Shown here in pieces: positions 36,401 to 48,726 of a DNA stretch of 64,000 nt. The stretch's first letter is position 1; every line of letters starts with the position of its first letter. The stretch is taken from NCBI GenBank assembly GCA_914767715.1, contig OU612072.1, positions 17,486,001 through 17,550,000 of the forward strand. The letters are read 5' to 3'. The notes beneath the pieces are model-generated. The model saw only the letters and a list, made by a program, of their open reading frames with translations. It was not told where the DNA came from and did no database searches. Position numbers and translations under genes: made by a program. The stretch is from Membranipora membranacea. Its lineage: Eukaryota; Bryozoa; Gymnolaemata; Cheilostomatida; Membraniporidae.

Positions 36401-39252
36401 TATTATCATGGTCTGGTGATATACCTTATTGTGAGCTGATGACCTGTGACCTCCTCTATCTCACTGATAAACTTACAGGTCAGTCACCAGTGTGCTTAGT
36501 GTAGTGAGGATCACTCTGACTGGTGTATTATATCGTTGTTTTGAAAGGCGAGTTAGAAGAGACAGTTTATTTGTTGGTATGTTGTATTGATATTTTGATA
36601 GTTGTTGGAGGAGAGATGATTTACTTATTGGGTGAGAGTGCAGAGTTTATATGTGAGTATGGATACACCCTTCAAACCAACAGCACACTGGTATGTCTGT
36701 CTAACTCCACCTGGTCTGATAATATCCCACAGTGTGAACTGATAACATGTAACACCTCACTAGCAGACGATATACATGTGATATTACCTAATATCTCTCT
36801 ACCTTCAGTGGGTAAGCATTTAGTGCATTCTACAATCGTCTAATGAGCTGCTGACTGCACAATCTCCATGTCATTTTTGTTGAATAAGTTGTAAGATTAT
36901 GAGAGTTGTCTCCATTATTGTTCTTATTGTTGATTATATGACTGCATATAAACATTCATACGGATCACCACAGATAGATATAGAAGATAACGTGTAATTT
37001 CAGGTAGTATTGGCGATGTAGTGTGCAGTGACAACAGAACGCTCTCTGCTGATATGAGAGTAAGCTGTCAGATGAATGGTGAATGGAACATATCAACATC
37101 AGATTTACTAAAGTCGTGTATATCCGAAGCGGTCTTGCCTCTTGCCAATATCCGTATGTTATTGTTATTTATATTTTAAGTATCAACCTAAGTGGCCTGG
37201 TCAGTATAGAAATAGGATAATGAACAGTTGTTTTTAGGTCTGAAACACAAGAGGGCCATTTCTTCTGGCGGTGTCCGAAAAGACACCTGTTGAAATTATG
37301 TATGTCACACAACATAAGGTTGACATAAGGATATCTTGACCACGTTCATGGCCATGTTTGCTGTATTCTATATAATAGCATATACAACATCCTACTACAA
37401 TAAAATACATGATGTTTTCCTTTTATTTATTCTATATTGTTTGTAGTTGAATCTGATAACAAATGGTGGATATTAGTTGGTATATTGGGAAGCATGTTTC
37501 TAGCAGCTCTCATAGCATTCCTGTGCTGTTATTTCGATTGCTGCGGTTGGTTCGGAGGTGGACTTCGTCGCAATAAGGAAGATCCGGGAAAACGAATTGT
37601 CAAATATTCAGAGGTAAGCTCAGTAAGGTAATGTTTCTTTGCAATGTGCACATTTTCTTCAAGGAATATTAAACTAAATTTCATAATCATATTACATCTG
37701 TCAATTAGTCACTGAGTTATGCTCTCCTTCATATGTCATCATTAAAATTGTCTTCCATTATTTCTAACAGCTGTATCGAGTACTTTTACATTGATACCTC
37801 TTGTTTCATACGTTGACATTTTAGACAGCCACTAAACCCCATCACACATCATGTCTATGCGCAAAATGTGTAGGGAGTAAGCACATATGGGGCTGTACAT
37901 GCAAAGCCTGTCGCAGTTATAACTCTCTTACCAAGCACAATATGTGGTTATGTGCTCACTGTAATGTATCATTCCTACACAAGAGTAAAGATCTACTGTG
38001 CAACTGTAAAACCTGCAACACAAGCTCTCAGCATTCTCGTAAGTTCACCAGTAATATAACACCAGATGATACAAGTCCAACAACACATTCAAAACTCATT
38101 TGGATATAATAATAATAATATTTTTAGTGTGATTATGCTGCTTTTGGTATGAAGAAAGTAAAGCCCAATAGGTAATTATGAGTTTATTTTGTGACATACA
38201 TATTCCTTGAAAAGTGAGCGAGCAAACGGAAATTGAATGGTTTTTTTTGTTGTTTATATACCACAGTCAGTTGTGGATGTATGTGTCGGTGGTGTCAACA
38301 GTCGAGGGAACATTATCTACAGACAGTGTGTGACTGTACTACATGTAAGCAGGGAGAGAGTCATAGACGCGACATGACCCGGTGTAACTGTGCTCAGTGC
38401 AGAGAATTCAGATCTCACTCAGGATTTAAACTCTTACAACACACACAGGCCTGCACTGCCTGTCAGGTAAGGCTCATTACAGTCATTCCTTCTCCTTATT
38501 TGATGGACTCTGCTTCACAGCTAGCCTGTGTTGACAAGCTTTGTCAAGACAGGCTACTTCATAGCCAAACTCAAAGTTCTTTTCAGATATTCCATACACT
38601 ATAATATATACCTATTTATATTATAAACAGGTATGATTCCATCTTGTGATTCATGTTAAGCTAGACATGCTGTGGTGAGATGAATTTAAACATCAAACAA
38701 ACAGCGAGGTATCATAAAACAAACTTACTACATAAACCTGTGAGTCTGGGACAGCTACCGTGTCCCTCTATAGACATGGATGTCATACGTGAGACTTGTC
38801 TATCTCTGAGCTTTTTCTAAACTGAGCCACAACTCCGAGATGTACCAAGAAATGCTGTTGTAATACAATGTTAGAGCAATGAACTCCCTCTTGGTTAAAG
38901 CAGGGAGGGTGAGAGGGGGTATATCACACCCTCCCTGGTTAAAGTGACATTAAGTTAATGGTATTATTTGACTTTTATTTAAAATTCTATGATTATACAG
39001 ATCTCAGTGTTGCATGCTTTGGAGTGGACATGTGACTGCGAGGTGTGTTGTAAGGCTGTGAGTCACAGACAGCAGAATACATGTAGCTGTCGAAGCTGTG
39101 CTGAGTCACTCCAACATCATCAGAGGCTCATGTGTGCATGTCATACTTGTACAGTGAAATACCCTTCTCTCAAACGTATACAGTTCACTCCTAACTGTAT
39201 TTGTCCTATGTGTGAACGCATGGATTCAGCTCAACACACATGCAACTCGTAA
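32701..39252 (+). CDS. PAN/sushi single-pass receptor with tandem Cys/His tail (5' partial)
   Basis: Fifteen exons: 32701-32764, 33226-33431, 33757-33923, 34158-34327, 34488-34667, 34892-35017, 35243-35367, 35917-36138, 36355-36478, 36602-36811, 37004-37153, 37447-37613, 37825-38038, 38267-38466, 39001-39252 (858 residues; the ATG exon is not found). Order: hydrophobic IVVLLLSIWSGDVIC as the end of a signal peptide; a PAN/apple-like domain (CLNECQKTTAFTCHSLDY..GTCRLS); about six sushi/CCP modules with the alternating C and a W before the last C (for example GWSGTIPHC, TWSDNIPQC); a transmembrane helix WWILVGILGSMFLAALIAFL; then a 230-residue cytoplasmic tail of C-x-C-x2-C repeats. The ectodomain has many N-glycosylation sequons. 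All junction phases agree, but the donor of exon 4 (34327) is weak and forced by phase. Sushi/PAN ectodomains suggest adhesion or recognition at the cell surface. I know no named family with this tail. Confidence 0.75.
33442..33490. repeat. AT dinucleotide microsatellite
   Basis: About 20 AT units just downstream of the donor of the second receptor exon (33431). The array lies in the intron; read through, it would encode only alternating Ile and Tyr. Confidence 0.9.
37825..39252 (+). other. Tandem C-x-C-x2-C-x5-H repeat region of the receptor tail
   Basis: Three exons encode about twelve units of roughly 17 residues. Examples: CNCKTCNTSSQH, CMCRWCQQSREH, CDCTTCKQGESH, CNCAQCREFRSH, CDCEVCCKAVSH, CSCRSCAESLQH. 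A His follows the last Cys after exactly five residues in eight units; two units lack the first Cys (LCAHC and CTAC) and one lacks the His (CACHTC). Three Cys plus one His per unit is what a small zinc site would need. The unit that spans the junction of the last two exons (CTACQ | ISVLH) keeps the x5-H spacing, which supports that splice. The region follows the transmembrane helix by about 30 residues. Confidence 0.8.
38522..38556. repeat. Palindrome TAGCCTGT..ACAGGCTA
   Basis: TAGCCTGTGTTGACAAG and CTTTGTCAAGACAGGCTA are inverse copies with a central AGCT, in the last intron of the receptor gene. A longer palindrome at 58150-58221 and a shorter one at 61462-61487 share its ends, so it is probably a family of short inverted elements. 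Confidence 0.6.
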
Positions 39253-40576
39253 AGTTAATAAGAGTTGTGATGTCATTCATAGGTACACAGTCTAAAATCT
39301 ATATAAACCAATCGGACTGATTGCTTCAATAATAAGACTTTGAATATTCATCATATTTTACAATATTATAGATGTGATGAAATTTATTATGACTTTGGTT
39401 TATTAAAAATTGTTCAATCGTTTTACTTGTAAAAGGATAGCCTTGTCTCAGGTACCAAGGTACAGCCTTGTCTCAGACACAATGTTACAGCCTCGTTTAT
39501 CAATCGGTCATATTCATATACCATAGATACCATAATGTACTCAAAATAGGAGTGATATTTGAATAAAAATAAGGTTACTGATACTGATAATTCTAACTCA
39601 GTAATGGGAGTTCTATAAAAAAAACATGAGAATATCATCTCACAACGTTCAACTCAAAAACATCGCACAACATGACACTGATATGTAGACAAAAAAGGTA
39701 AAAACATGAGATATGATGACGTTGTTAGCATAAGTGCTATTCTGTTAATACACAGTAGGATACGGGTATTATATTGAGCATCAAATAATACACAAACAGG
39801 ACAGTATCAGACTGTGGGATTACCTATAAATTAGTCAAATCAAAAATCCTCCCATAAGCCATACCTGTGTGGTATAATGATCTGTAAAACTATGCAGTCA
39901 TACAACATAGATGAGAAGTTAGCTCTATAACATAACTTACGCAAAAAACAAATCTTAGAGAAATAATAGTAAGAGGCACACTCAACTATGTGCATGCTAA
40001 CAAATAGACAGCGGGCAGTGATGGGGTGAATAAAAGAATCAACAGCTGGAAGCGTGCAAATTTTACAATAGATTATTTCAAGGAGAAGTTTAGTAATCGA
40101 TCAACATGGAGTTCAGTGTAATGGTCTGATAAGAATCATTACGAGCAGTAGTCTCTTGCACGCAGTGATCATGATAATGCATAGCCTGTATTCCTGATCT
40201 GTAGTTTATAGAGGAACATGGGAATGTGTAATCGACTTATTTTACCTACGGTAGTATAGCTTTGATATGCTTAAAGTTGTCTAACTTAGATATGCTTACA
40301 GTGTTGTCTTATCTTACTTATTGTAGACAGGCTGGTCTAAAATTTATATATAGCGTGTAGCGTTGAGTGAAGCGTGCTGAGTGATGAAGCCTGTTAGTTT
40401 AAGTATTATGTCTATGTATAATAGCTGTGATATTCAGCTATGCCCCATATGCTCATACATGTATGTGACATACAGGAGAGCAGATGTGGAGCTGTCTGTA
40501 TAACTACGCTTAGGAAGGATTAATGATGACCAGCTCAGGCATAGCTAAGTTATATTATTGGCACAATGTCACCTCT
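39253..40576. other. Convergent intergenic region between receptor and Numb
   Basis: Expected to hold the 3' untranslated regions of both genes. Only short repeats of TAGCCTTGTCTCAGGTACCAAGG type at about 39438-39480 stand out. No gene is seen. Confidence 0.5.
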
Positions 40577-43500
40577 TCACATTGATATCTCAAACTCTTT
40601 ACTGAATTGTTGGTGAGAGTTATTTGTAGATGTAGTTGTATTATTACTGGTAGAGCCTGTAGTTGTAGCAGCCCCTGCCGAGGCTGGTAGGAATGGGTTA
40701 GTAGATGATGTGTTACTCCTCAGAGCCCATGCAGTATCAAATGGGTTCTGTGGATTAGACACAGGTGGGGGAGGAGATATGATTCCTGCTCCGCCGCCTG
40801 TACCAGTACCTCCATTAACTAGAGAGCTTCCTGATATATTATTGTTCACTGATATATGATTAGGTGAGAATGTCTGCTGGTGTGTGCCTCCTCCGTTCAC
40901 AGTGGGTTGAGCTATGGACCCCGCATAGGTGTTAGAATGATGAAGTCCAGCTGTGGGCCTAGGTCTAAAATTAAGATTTAGTTGAATCATTTCTGCCACC
41001 ATAGAAAACTCATAGCAAATAACTGTCTCATAGACCATAATAATATTTCGAGTCACTTTACAAACGCTATCAAAATGTTTCTTTTACTGGCTAGTGGCTG
41101 GTATGTACAAAAGCATAATGCCGCACAAAGAGAAATGAAGCCCTGATCACACATATATACCTGGCAGTTTGTTGTACAGCAGCTACATTGGTGGAGCTAG
41201 ATATTGTAGTATTCTTAGTCTGAATCGTAGTTATATTAGTCTGGGAACTACTACCCGCAGGTGGTAGCCAGAAATCGTTTTCTTGTGGTGCAGGCGCAGC
41301 CCAGGGGTTAGGCTGCTTAATCGGGTCAGCTCCGTTTACTGTGTAAGAATAAGAATATGGTGAACAGTGTTGTTAATATTTTGTGGTAGGATTTACCAAA
41401 AGTTGTGTGCCAACTTGGTAGGATAAGACAAATCTGAATTGTCATTGCATTTCTATGCACATGAAAGCAGGGAGGGTGAGATATACCCTCCCATCCTCCC
41501 TGATGAAAGAGCCTAAAATTGTAACTACATTATACTGTTGTTTAGTACCTGGTATAACATAAAACACACTCCTTTTTTAGCTTGATGAAGGATTGAGAGA
41601 CTGCTATTATAAGTATCTGAACCAACATAGGACGATGACTTATTTCACATCAATACCCATTTATGAATGATGTTGTATTACCCAAACTGTTAGACTAACT
41701 ATACAAACATTACTGAGAGTATCAGAAGAAGAAGAACATACCAGAGACAGCTGCAGTAGTATTAGCAGCAGTAGTATTAGATTGTGTAGTGGTAGATACA
41801 CTACTCTGATGTGTTACTGTAGTATTATTAGTAGATGTCTTATCATCGTTTAGTCCTGTCAAGCCTTTAGTTAACTGCTGGCACATCTCAGCTATAGGGT
41901 CCCATGCCTCTACAGCCTGCTTACTGGGAGCAGAATCTGTAAGAGCTGAGGCTAGAGTAGAGACCGGCTTCTGTGGAGACTCTGTATGTATAATACAGTA
42001 AGATAATCATTACTGACACTGGTAGTGAGAACTTATTTAGGCATATCTAGTGTTACAAATATTATTTTTGTCATTATCTTTACCATTAGCTAGCTGTTTA
42101 AATGAATTGTTATCACTGTCTCATTCGCTGAGAAGATGTTAAATTTGAAAAAAATCACAAGTGTGGGTAGTATGATCATAAGAGAGATGTGTACTATGAA
42201 CAGTCAAGTGATCAAACCTCCATTCCTTGTTACTGTTAGCGGTATTGCTCTAACAAGCACCTGTAGTGCATGAAGCTGTATTAAAGGGGAGGATTCAGAG
42301 GGCAGATGCATGTTTTGACTGCACCTTATTGTGGTTTGTACTGATGTTATAGTTATAACAAGTGGTCGAAAGTCGAATATCAAATATTTATATATACTGC
42401 ACAGAAAGCTGATAAAGTAATAATGATGTATATGTGGGTATATATGTGGGTATATATGTGGGCATATATGTGGGCATATATGTGGGCATATATGTGGGCA
42501 TATATGTGGCATATATGTGGGCATATATGTGGGCATATATGTGGGTATATATGTGGGTATATATGTGGGTATATATGTGGGTATATATGAGGGTATATAT
42601 GTGGGCATATATGTGGGTATATGTGGGTATAAGTAATGGCACAGTTTACTCTAACAATGCCATTGTGACTGTATTATATAGTACACTATACCTGGCTCAT
42701 CACCCTCTATGATGGGTATGTTACTTCCTGTGATCGGCTTATCAAAGTCGGCCTGCTGTCTCGATAGATTACTCGGTAATTCGTTCAGTCTCAGTGATAA
42801 GTTCCTCTTAAACGGTGATGTTTGACTGTAAAAAGTATAATAGGACTATGGCATCACAAGGCTATTTTACATTCATCAATGTTCAAATTTTATGTTTTCG
42901 TTCTGTTGATCTTTAAGCTCATTTCTACAGGAGACTCATATGGGGGAGAATTAAGGAGTCGTTGCAAGACACAATTTGGATATAGAAAGAAAGCTTAAGA
43001 GGCCAAACACCCAATTAGCTCCTCGATGTGAGCACTAAGCATCATCGCAACCATAAACAGCCAATCAACAACAGAGAGAGAGAGTAGAGAGGAGCGGATA
43101 CCGTTTTCTCGACTCGATCACTTCCTGCCACATGGCAGACATAGGATCTTCACTGGATTTGTACAAAATTAGGTTATCATTACCATAGCATGGTACATAT
43201 TGTGATAATATGTGTACAAGATGGACATTATTATTAGATCAACATCACAACACATTTTTCAATTTAAAAGCGACAACTTTTCAGTTAAAGACATTGCTTA
43301 ATATGCTGCTTGCATCTGGTTTGCTACCTGTTGAGTTTGTTAAATGTGTTGAAGCTGCCTTGTCTGAGTAGCAGATTTTGAGATGCATGCGGCCTCTCTA
43401 CCTGGGCTATCTCCACATTAGCCCGAGCAGTAACCGGAGAGGCTGCGGCAGCCGTAGGGTCCACAGGCTCCACTATTTTTGTTGATTGTGGATCAGCTAA

Positions 43501-46500
43501 TCGCTCCGTTAGTGTGGCCTGGCGGAATGAACCTAATCTAGCAAAGCCTGTAAATATAAGATATAAAACTTTGGTCGAGTATTAGGAAGTTGTCACATTA
43601 ATATCTCAGGATAGATAACTCCCGAGTTACATGTGACTGCTCAGCATAACTAAAGCATAACACTCAAAGTCAGAGGAGGGCGACTGAAAAACAGATTCCA
43701 TCAAGGTGCAAGTCACTAATATAGCTTATAGCTCATTAACCTTTATTAATGACGTTCATCGTATCAACTGTTCAGACAGTGAACTATACCACCAGTGCTG
43801 GAAGCTTTACCAGAGAGAATACATAGTTCTGTGAGTTCATTACATGAAGGTCATATTATGATATGGTTATGTACTATGAGTTAGAGATAAGAGAAAACAT
43901 ACTAGTTTTATCATCATTATAAGATACAGATACGGCCTCCTTCTCTCTCTTCTGTTTCTTCTCCAAACATACAGCGAAAGCACATCCGACAGCATGACTT
44001 AACCTCTCTCCCTATATAAACAGTAATACTACGACATCACATACAAATATCACACAAGGGTATTCTACCATTGAAACACCTATCTCAAAATACAGATAAT
44101 CGACTATGTAATTTTATTTGACTTTAACCAGAATTAATCAAGCTTTATCTGCATGGCTTCCTAACACACAGATATAATCTTATGTTGAGAGACTACCTCA
44201 ATAATCAGATAACTGGCCTACACTGTACAACAGATTTTGTACCCTGTAGAATATAACATGTGTTTAAGGTAAGCCCTACTGTCAGTGTGCTTGTTAAACA
44301 ACAGTGATATCGCTTCATGGTAAATTTACATGCAATGATATAAGAGACATGCTTGCTGTTAAAAACCCTCAGCTCAAAATGAACTTTCTGAACTCAGCAT
44401 AGAGTGAGGACAGCCCGAGGAGAGCCCCGAGCTGAGACCTGAGGAGAGACCTGAGGAAGGACCTTAGTACAGACCTTAGTACTGAGATAAGGGGGTTCAT
44501 ACACTCATCATGAGAAGGAGATAGCGGTATCGCTCATTAACAGCGAGTAAATCAGAATACATAAGATGAGCCTAGTCCCCAACTCGTTATCATTTACCAA
44601 CAAGAAGTAACAGTCAATGAATATGTAAAGGTTAGTTAGTGATGATTGTGAGGGATCTTGTTATAATTCAGGTGGTAGCATATAATACATGCTGATGTAG
44701 ACTACAGAAAACACAGGATTGTTGGTTTACTTATGGATAAGTTGAGAGGTTAACAAACATCTTCATCACATAAGCAGCGAAGTATAATTACATGTAGAGA
44801 CACTGCCCAAATAAATATCCAATATAAAAACAACAAGAGGGAATAACAACCAACCGTCATGGAGGATTTCAGCTGGAACATTTGACACACATTTATCATT
44901 TCAGTAGTAAGATTGTTATGAGACACGAAGAGATTGATTCACTACCGGGTAAGTTTCAATGAGAATTTCTGTCTACAGGGTTTGTCGACCTTTGTTCATC
45001 CCACCTAGTTAGTGAGCTAAGGCCAAAGTTTAACTTAGTAAATCTTGTAGAGTTATCCAATGTCATCTTTATGACTTACTAACTCCCCCTCCCCCAACTG
45101 ACTTGCAACAATAGAAAAATACATGGTTATCTGCTTCACACAAGACAGTAGACACTTGGTATATATGATAGTATCTGAGTTACACGCTCTGATCCTCTCA
45201 GTCTGGTATTATATAATATAATCAGAGTGCGCTGAGTGCTGACGATGATAAAGGGGACATACATACCGATTCTTTGAGGGCGAGGAATCCATGACACATC
45301 CATCTTCTAGTTGTACCATCTCTACATATATATGAGAATCCTTTCTCGTGATTACGATCTGGTGCACAGAATGAGACCTTCTCAATCGTTTGATCGACTA
45401 TCAAACCCTGTAATACATCATCACCATCAATATAACAGTGCTGATAACCCATCACCATCCCCATGTAGAGCTCATATAAACAACAGGCTAAACTCGTAAC
45501 AACAAACTGGCCACTCAGGATTAACCAGTAGTTTTTGTAGGCTTGATGCCTTTTCACAATCTGTTAATTTGTTTGCTGTTCAATATTTGGCATAAGATTT
45601 CAAAAAAACATGTGCAGACTAGAATCTAGGTCAATTGCTAGTTTCTACTGCATCAAAATCCACAACAAAATGATAATGAAAGCAATGATACTAACAACAT
45701 GATGCTGTAGATCACATAAAATCACAACATTTTACAACAAAAAATGGCACTTCACAGAAAACTAAATGATTTATTGGACTAACAACCATTGGCTTTGTGA
45801 AAAAGAATGTCATTTAAGGTTCACATTAATCTCAAGCTAAGGTAGCCAAAAAAGAGGTCAGGCATTCCAACTTGTATTAGGGATGCTTGCCAATTTTGGC
45901 ACGATCAATCTTGAAAGTGCATGGGGCATGGTTTTAGTAATTTTGTATACACAGTAGATTGTCTGAATGCCAGACAGACAGGGAAGGCTGTCACATCATT
46001 ACCTGGCCCTCATCAGTAGTTACACCAGCCTTGTCTTCTATAACTCTCAGAGAATCACCTGACACATAAATAATAGCCTGCACGACCTTAGGCCTCTTTT
46101 TACTTTTCTTACGAAAACTTAATCGGTGTGATTTCTTCATGTTCTAGAAAATAATTATCATAGCACGTGCAGCACAACAACGAATATCTAAAACAGGGAG
46201 GAACAATGGAGTTACTACGGTAAATAAAGCATAAATCTGAACACAGCGGATGGCGCGGGAGGTAAAATCAGCTCTGCAGTAACTGCCACACAGGAAGATA
46301 GATAGTATGGATATGATGAGGTATCACTGTGTATGACAGACTTCACTGAGATTAACCCAATGATGATAACAACGAAGTAGGTAAGCATGAGTCTTACAGA
46401 CTATTACATGATGTCTCCGATGTCAAAATAAATGTTGATAAGATACCACGAAAGAAAACAATTGTTATTATCCCAGGGATGGATAATGGCTTATTGAGTA

Positions 46501-48726
46501 AACTTTGCCGGTATTTATCCCCTTATTTTGAGGTCACCAATAACTGATGATTCACTAAAGATCTATGTGATGAGTGGGATATTTTGTCATCAAATCTAAC
46601 AGTATATACAGAGCTGATTTCACCACTCCGAGTGCCACCCCTGTCTGAGGCAAGGCCATGGTGAAGTAGAGGTATTTGTAACACTACCGTCACAATTTTT
46701 AGCTGAATGTTCTCAGTTTATTAAAATTGAGATTTTTCCCATAAAGTTAATGCTCTGTGGCTTTGTGATTTCACATTCCATACCTCAACTTCACAGAGAC
46801 CCTCAAATTATAACACAATATAATCATGTATATACAGTCAGAGTCATCGTCTCGAGCAGCAGCAGCAGCGGCTGATAACTCCTGGTACTATACAAAGTAA
46901 GCATGCTATCTCTAGTATCCTGATGTCCCTGCTGCTGCTGCCGATCAATCAGCTGACAGTGAGAGAGTATAACATGGTAACCACAGCTGGGAGCTGGCAG
47001 TCACAGCTGTAGGGTTCGGGGGGGGGGGGGATATTACAGATACCTTACTAATCTCATCTACGACTCTGAGCGCATCACCAGATACATACAGAACAGCTCT
47101 CTGATATTTGCCTCGGCATTGCTGAGCGACACATAAAATGTCATGTTATTTAGGCTTTCTTTGGAGCCATCACCAGAAAACATGAATGGACATCCCCTTT
47201 ATGCTAGCATACATCACAATCAACAAACTGTTACATGATATCAGCCTATTTTCAGCATTTTTTTTGGGAAATTAGTTGATATAAAATAATGAGTACATTT
47301 CTTTCTGATTTCTCAGAAATACTATTGAATACCTATGAATTTGAAGTTTTATAAATGCAGTGCTATGAATATTATCAGCATCACTTATACAGCCTACTAG
47401 TATAAATATGAGAATTTAGGTTGATTGGGTTACCTGTCTAAGTATTTTGTGTGCCTCTTCACAGACCTGCATTCCTCTGGATTCAAATACCTCTACACAG
47501 CCGAGATACTGTAACAATACATAATACATGCAATTATATAGTAGCAGATCAGGGGATACAAATCATTCTCAATGTTTATCTTAGTGTACAGACTTCCTTC
47601 ACAGATAATCATCCATAAATGGTATCACAGCTCATCCCCCTTTTAACCTTGTTATATTAGCGCTTTCAAAACCCCAACTTCAAAGTGGATTTCTGATGAT
47701 TATAATTTTTTCATGATAAACCAGGTGTACTAAATATTTTTCATTTCCCAATTTACACTTTACCTCAAATTAAATGAAAACACACTGAAACATGTTTCTA
47801 GTTAAGGTTCTAAAATGTTGATTTTTTAAGCCCATCCAACCCAGTAGCATGCCAAAAATACAGAGCTGGAGATATTTATCATTATTTTCGCCATCATAGA
47901 CTGAGCGATCAAGGATTGAAGTTACAACCTGTTTTTCCATCCCGATACAGTCTTATTTATTTGCATACATATACATTCCATGTGGGTATTTTTTCTGTAC
48001 ACCAAGCATACATATTTATAACTAAACAAGTGCTATCAAACATGATTGTAATCAGAGCGGTCTGTGACCTGTCTATGGTAATAGTGTACCTCATTAGTGA
48101 TATTACTGGAGTTATTGTATGGCAGGACCACCCAACACTAACATAGTTGACATCAAGCTATCTGAAATGACACCTTCAGGGTGGCCGTTGAATCAGTAAA
48201 TATTTTTTTGTGGAAATAATGCCAAACCAGAAGTTCAATTGACAGTGGAACCAATAATTTATAGACTACCAAATTCAATTTTGAATTTGAAATGAAGTTA
48301 GAAAATTATACATTTTCATTGCATCACGAAACCTGCTTGATTCAATAAGTCTTGTTGGACTGAAATTATGTCGAGTAGCATAACAGAAAATCCCAAGACT
48401 GACAATACGTACAAAATGCGCATCAACTTGGAAATAAGTATCCCAATGTCAATGACTTTGACATACATCCAGAATATTATCACATTGTGTCATCATCATA
48501 CATCAACTTCTCAGTGTGTACTTACAATATGTGGATTAGTTGTATATTGATATCATTGTGATTAGACCCGATTGAGAGGAGAACTTACTTTGACTTGAAA
48601 GCTACAGGTACCCTCTCTAACCTTCCTTTCGTCCTCCTGCCATTGATGAGGTTTAGCTGATTCTGTCTGTTCTTTCCTCTTCTTCTTACGAGATCTGAAG
48701 CTTAGAGTTCTCCTCAGCCTATCCAT
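40577..48726 (-). CDS. numb: Numb, PTB-domain endocytic adaptor
   Basis: Exons 5' to 3': 48726-48589, 47508-47434, then either 47121-47044 or 46143-46003, then 45407-45267, 44011-43903, 43547-43328, 42825-42692, 41981-41742, 41338-41161, 40964-40577. Length is 566 or 587 aa (Drosophila Numb 556, human about 650). All phases agree. Start: [18 protein letters not shown], a basic membrane-binding end, then [19 protein letters not shown]. The PTB domain continues with [54 protein letters not shown] and [19 protein letters not shown], nearly identical to vertebrate Numb. Two GSF sites (RLGSFR, RQGSFN) match the aPKC/14-3-3 sites, then [16 protein letters not shown]. The C-terminus has two NPF motifs (NPFDTAW, NPFL) for EH-domain proteins and ends EFEISM, matching the family's FEIEL end. 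Numb links cargo, including Notch, to clathrin endocytosis and is asymmetrically inherited in dividing cells. Confidence 0.95.
42424..42640. repeat. Minisatellite, 12-base unit ATATATGTGGGY
   Basis: About eighteen tandem units alternating TATATGTGGGTA and TATATGTGGGCA, with one unit short by a base and one GAGGG variant, in the intron between Numb exons at 42692 and 41981. Long open frames on both strands across it are a consequence of the 12-base period and are not genes. Confidence 0.95.
46003..46143 (-). other. numb: Numb alternative exon 3b (long form)
   Basis: A 141-base exon (47 codons, phase 0 at both ends) with acceptor TTCTAG and donor CAG|GTAATG. Its middle, [19 protein letters not shown], is a second version of exon 3a. 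It starts with a basic stretch, [18 protein letters not shown], and ends with an acidic VTTDEGQ. It can replace exon 3a without changing the frame. The basic stretch also resembles the N-terminus of the protein itself, so use of its ATG as an alternative start cannot be excluded. Confidence 0.75.
47044..47121 (-). other. numb: Numb alternative exon 3a (short form)
   Basis: A 78-base exon (26 codons, phase 0 at both ends) encoding QCRGKYQ then [19 protein letters not shown], the direct counterpart of vertebrate Numb AVLWVSADGLRVVDEKTK. The acceptor is CTCAG at 47126-47122 and the donor AAG|GTATCT. Using the nearer CAG at 47103-47101 would drop seven residues but keep the frame. Confidence 0.8.

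Noticed and set aside
42204-42712. Long open frames on both strands of tandem PTYIPTYI / GIYVGIYV type
   Set aside because: They come from a 12-base minisatellite in a Numb intron; the period keeps all frames open.
45222-45266. Read-through of Numb exon 4 past the donor
   Set aside because: After KES the frame loses resemblance to Numb, while splicing at GTATGT to 44011 restores [13 protein letters not shown].
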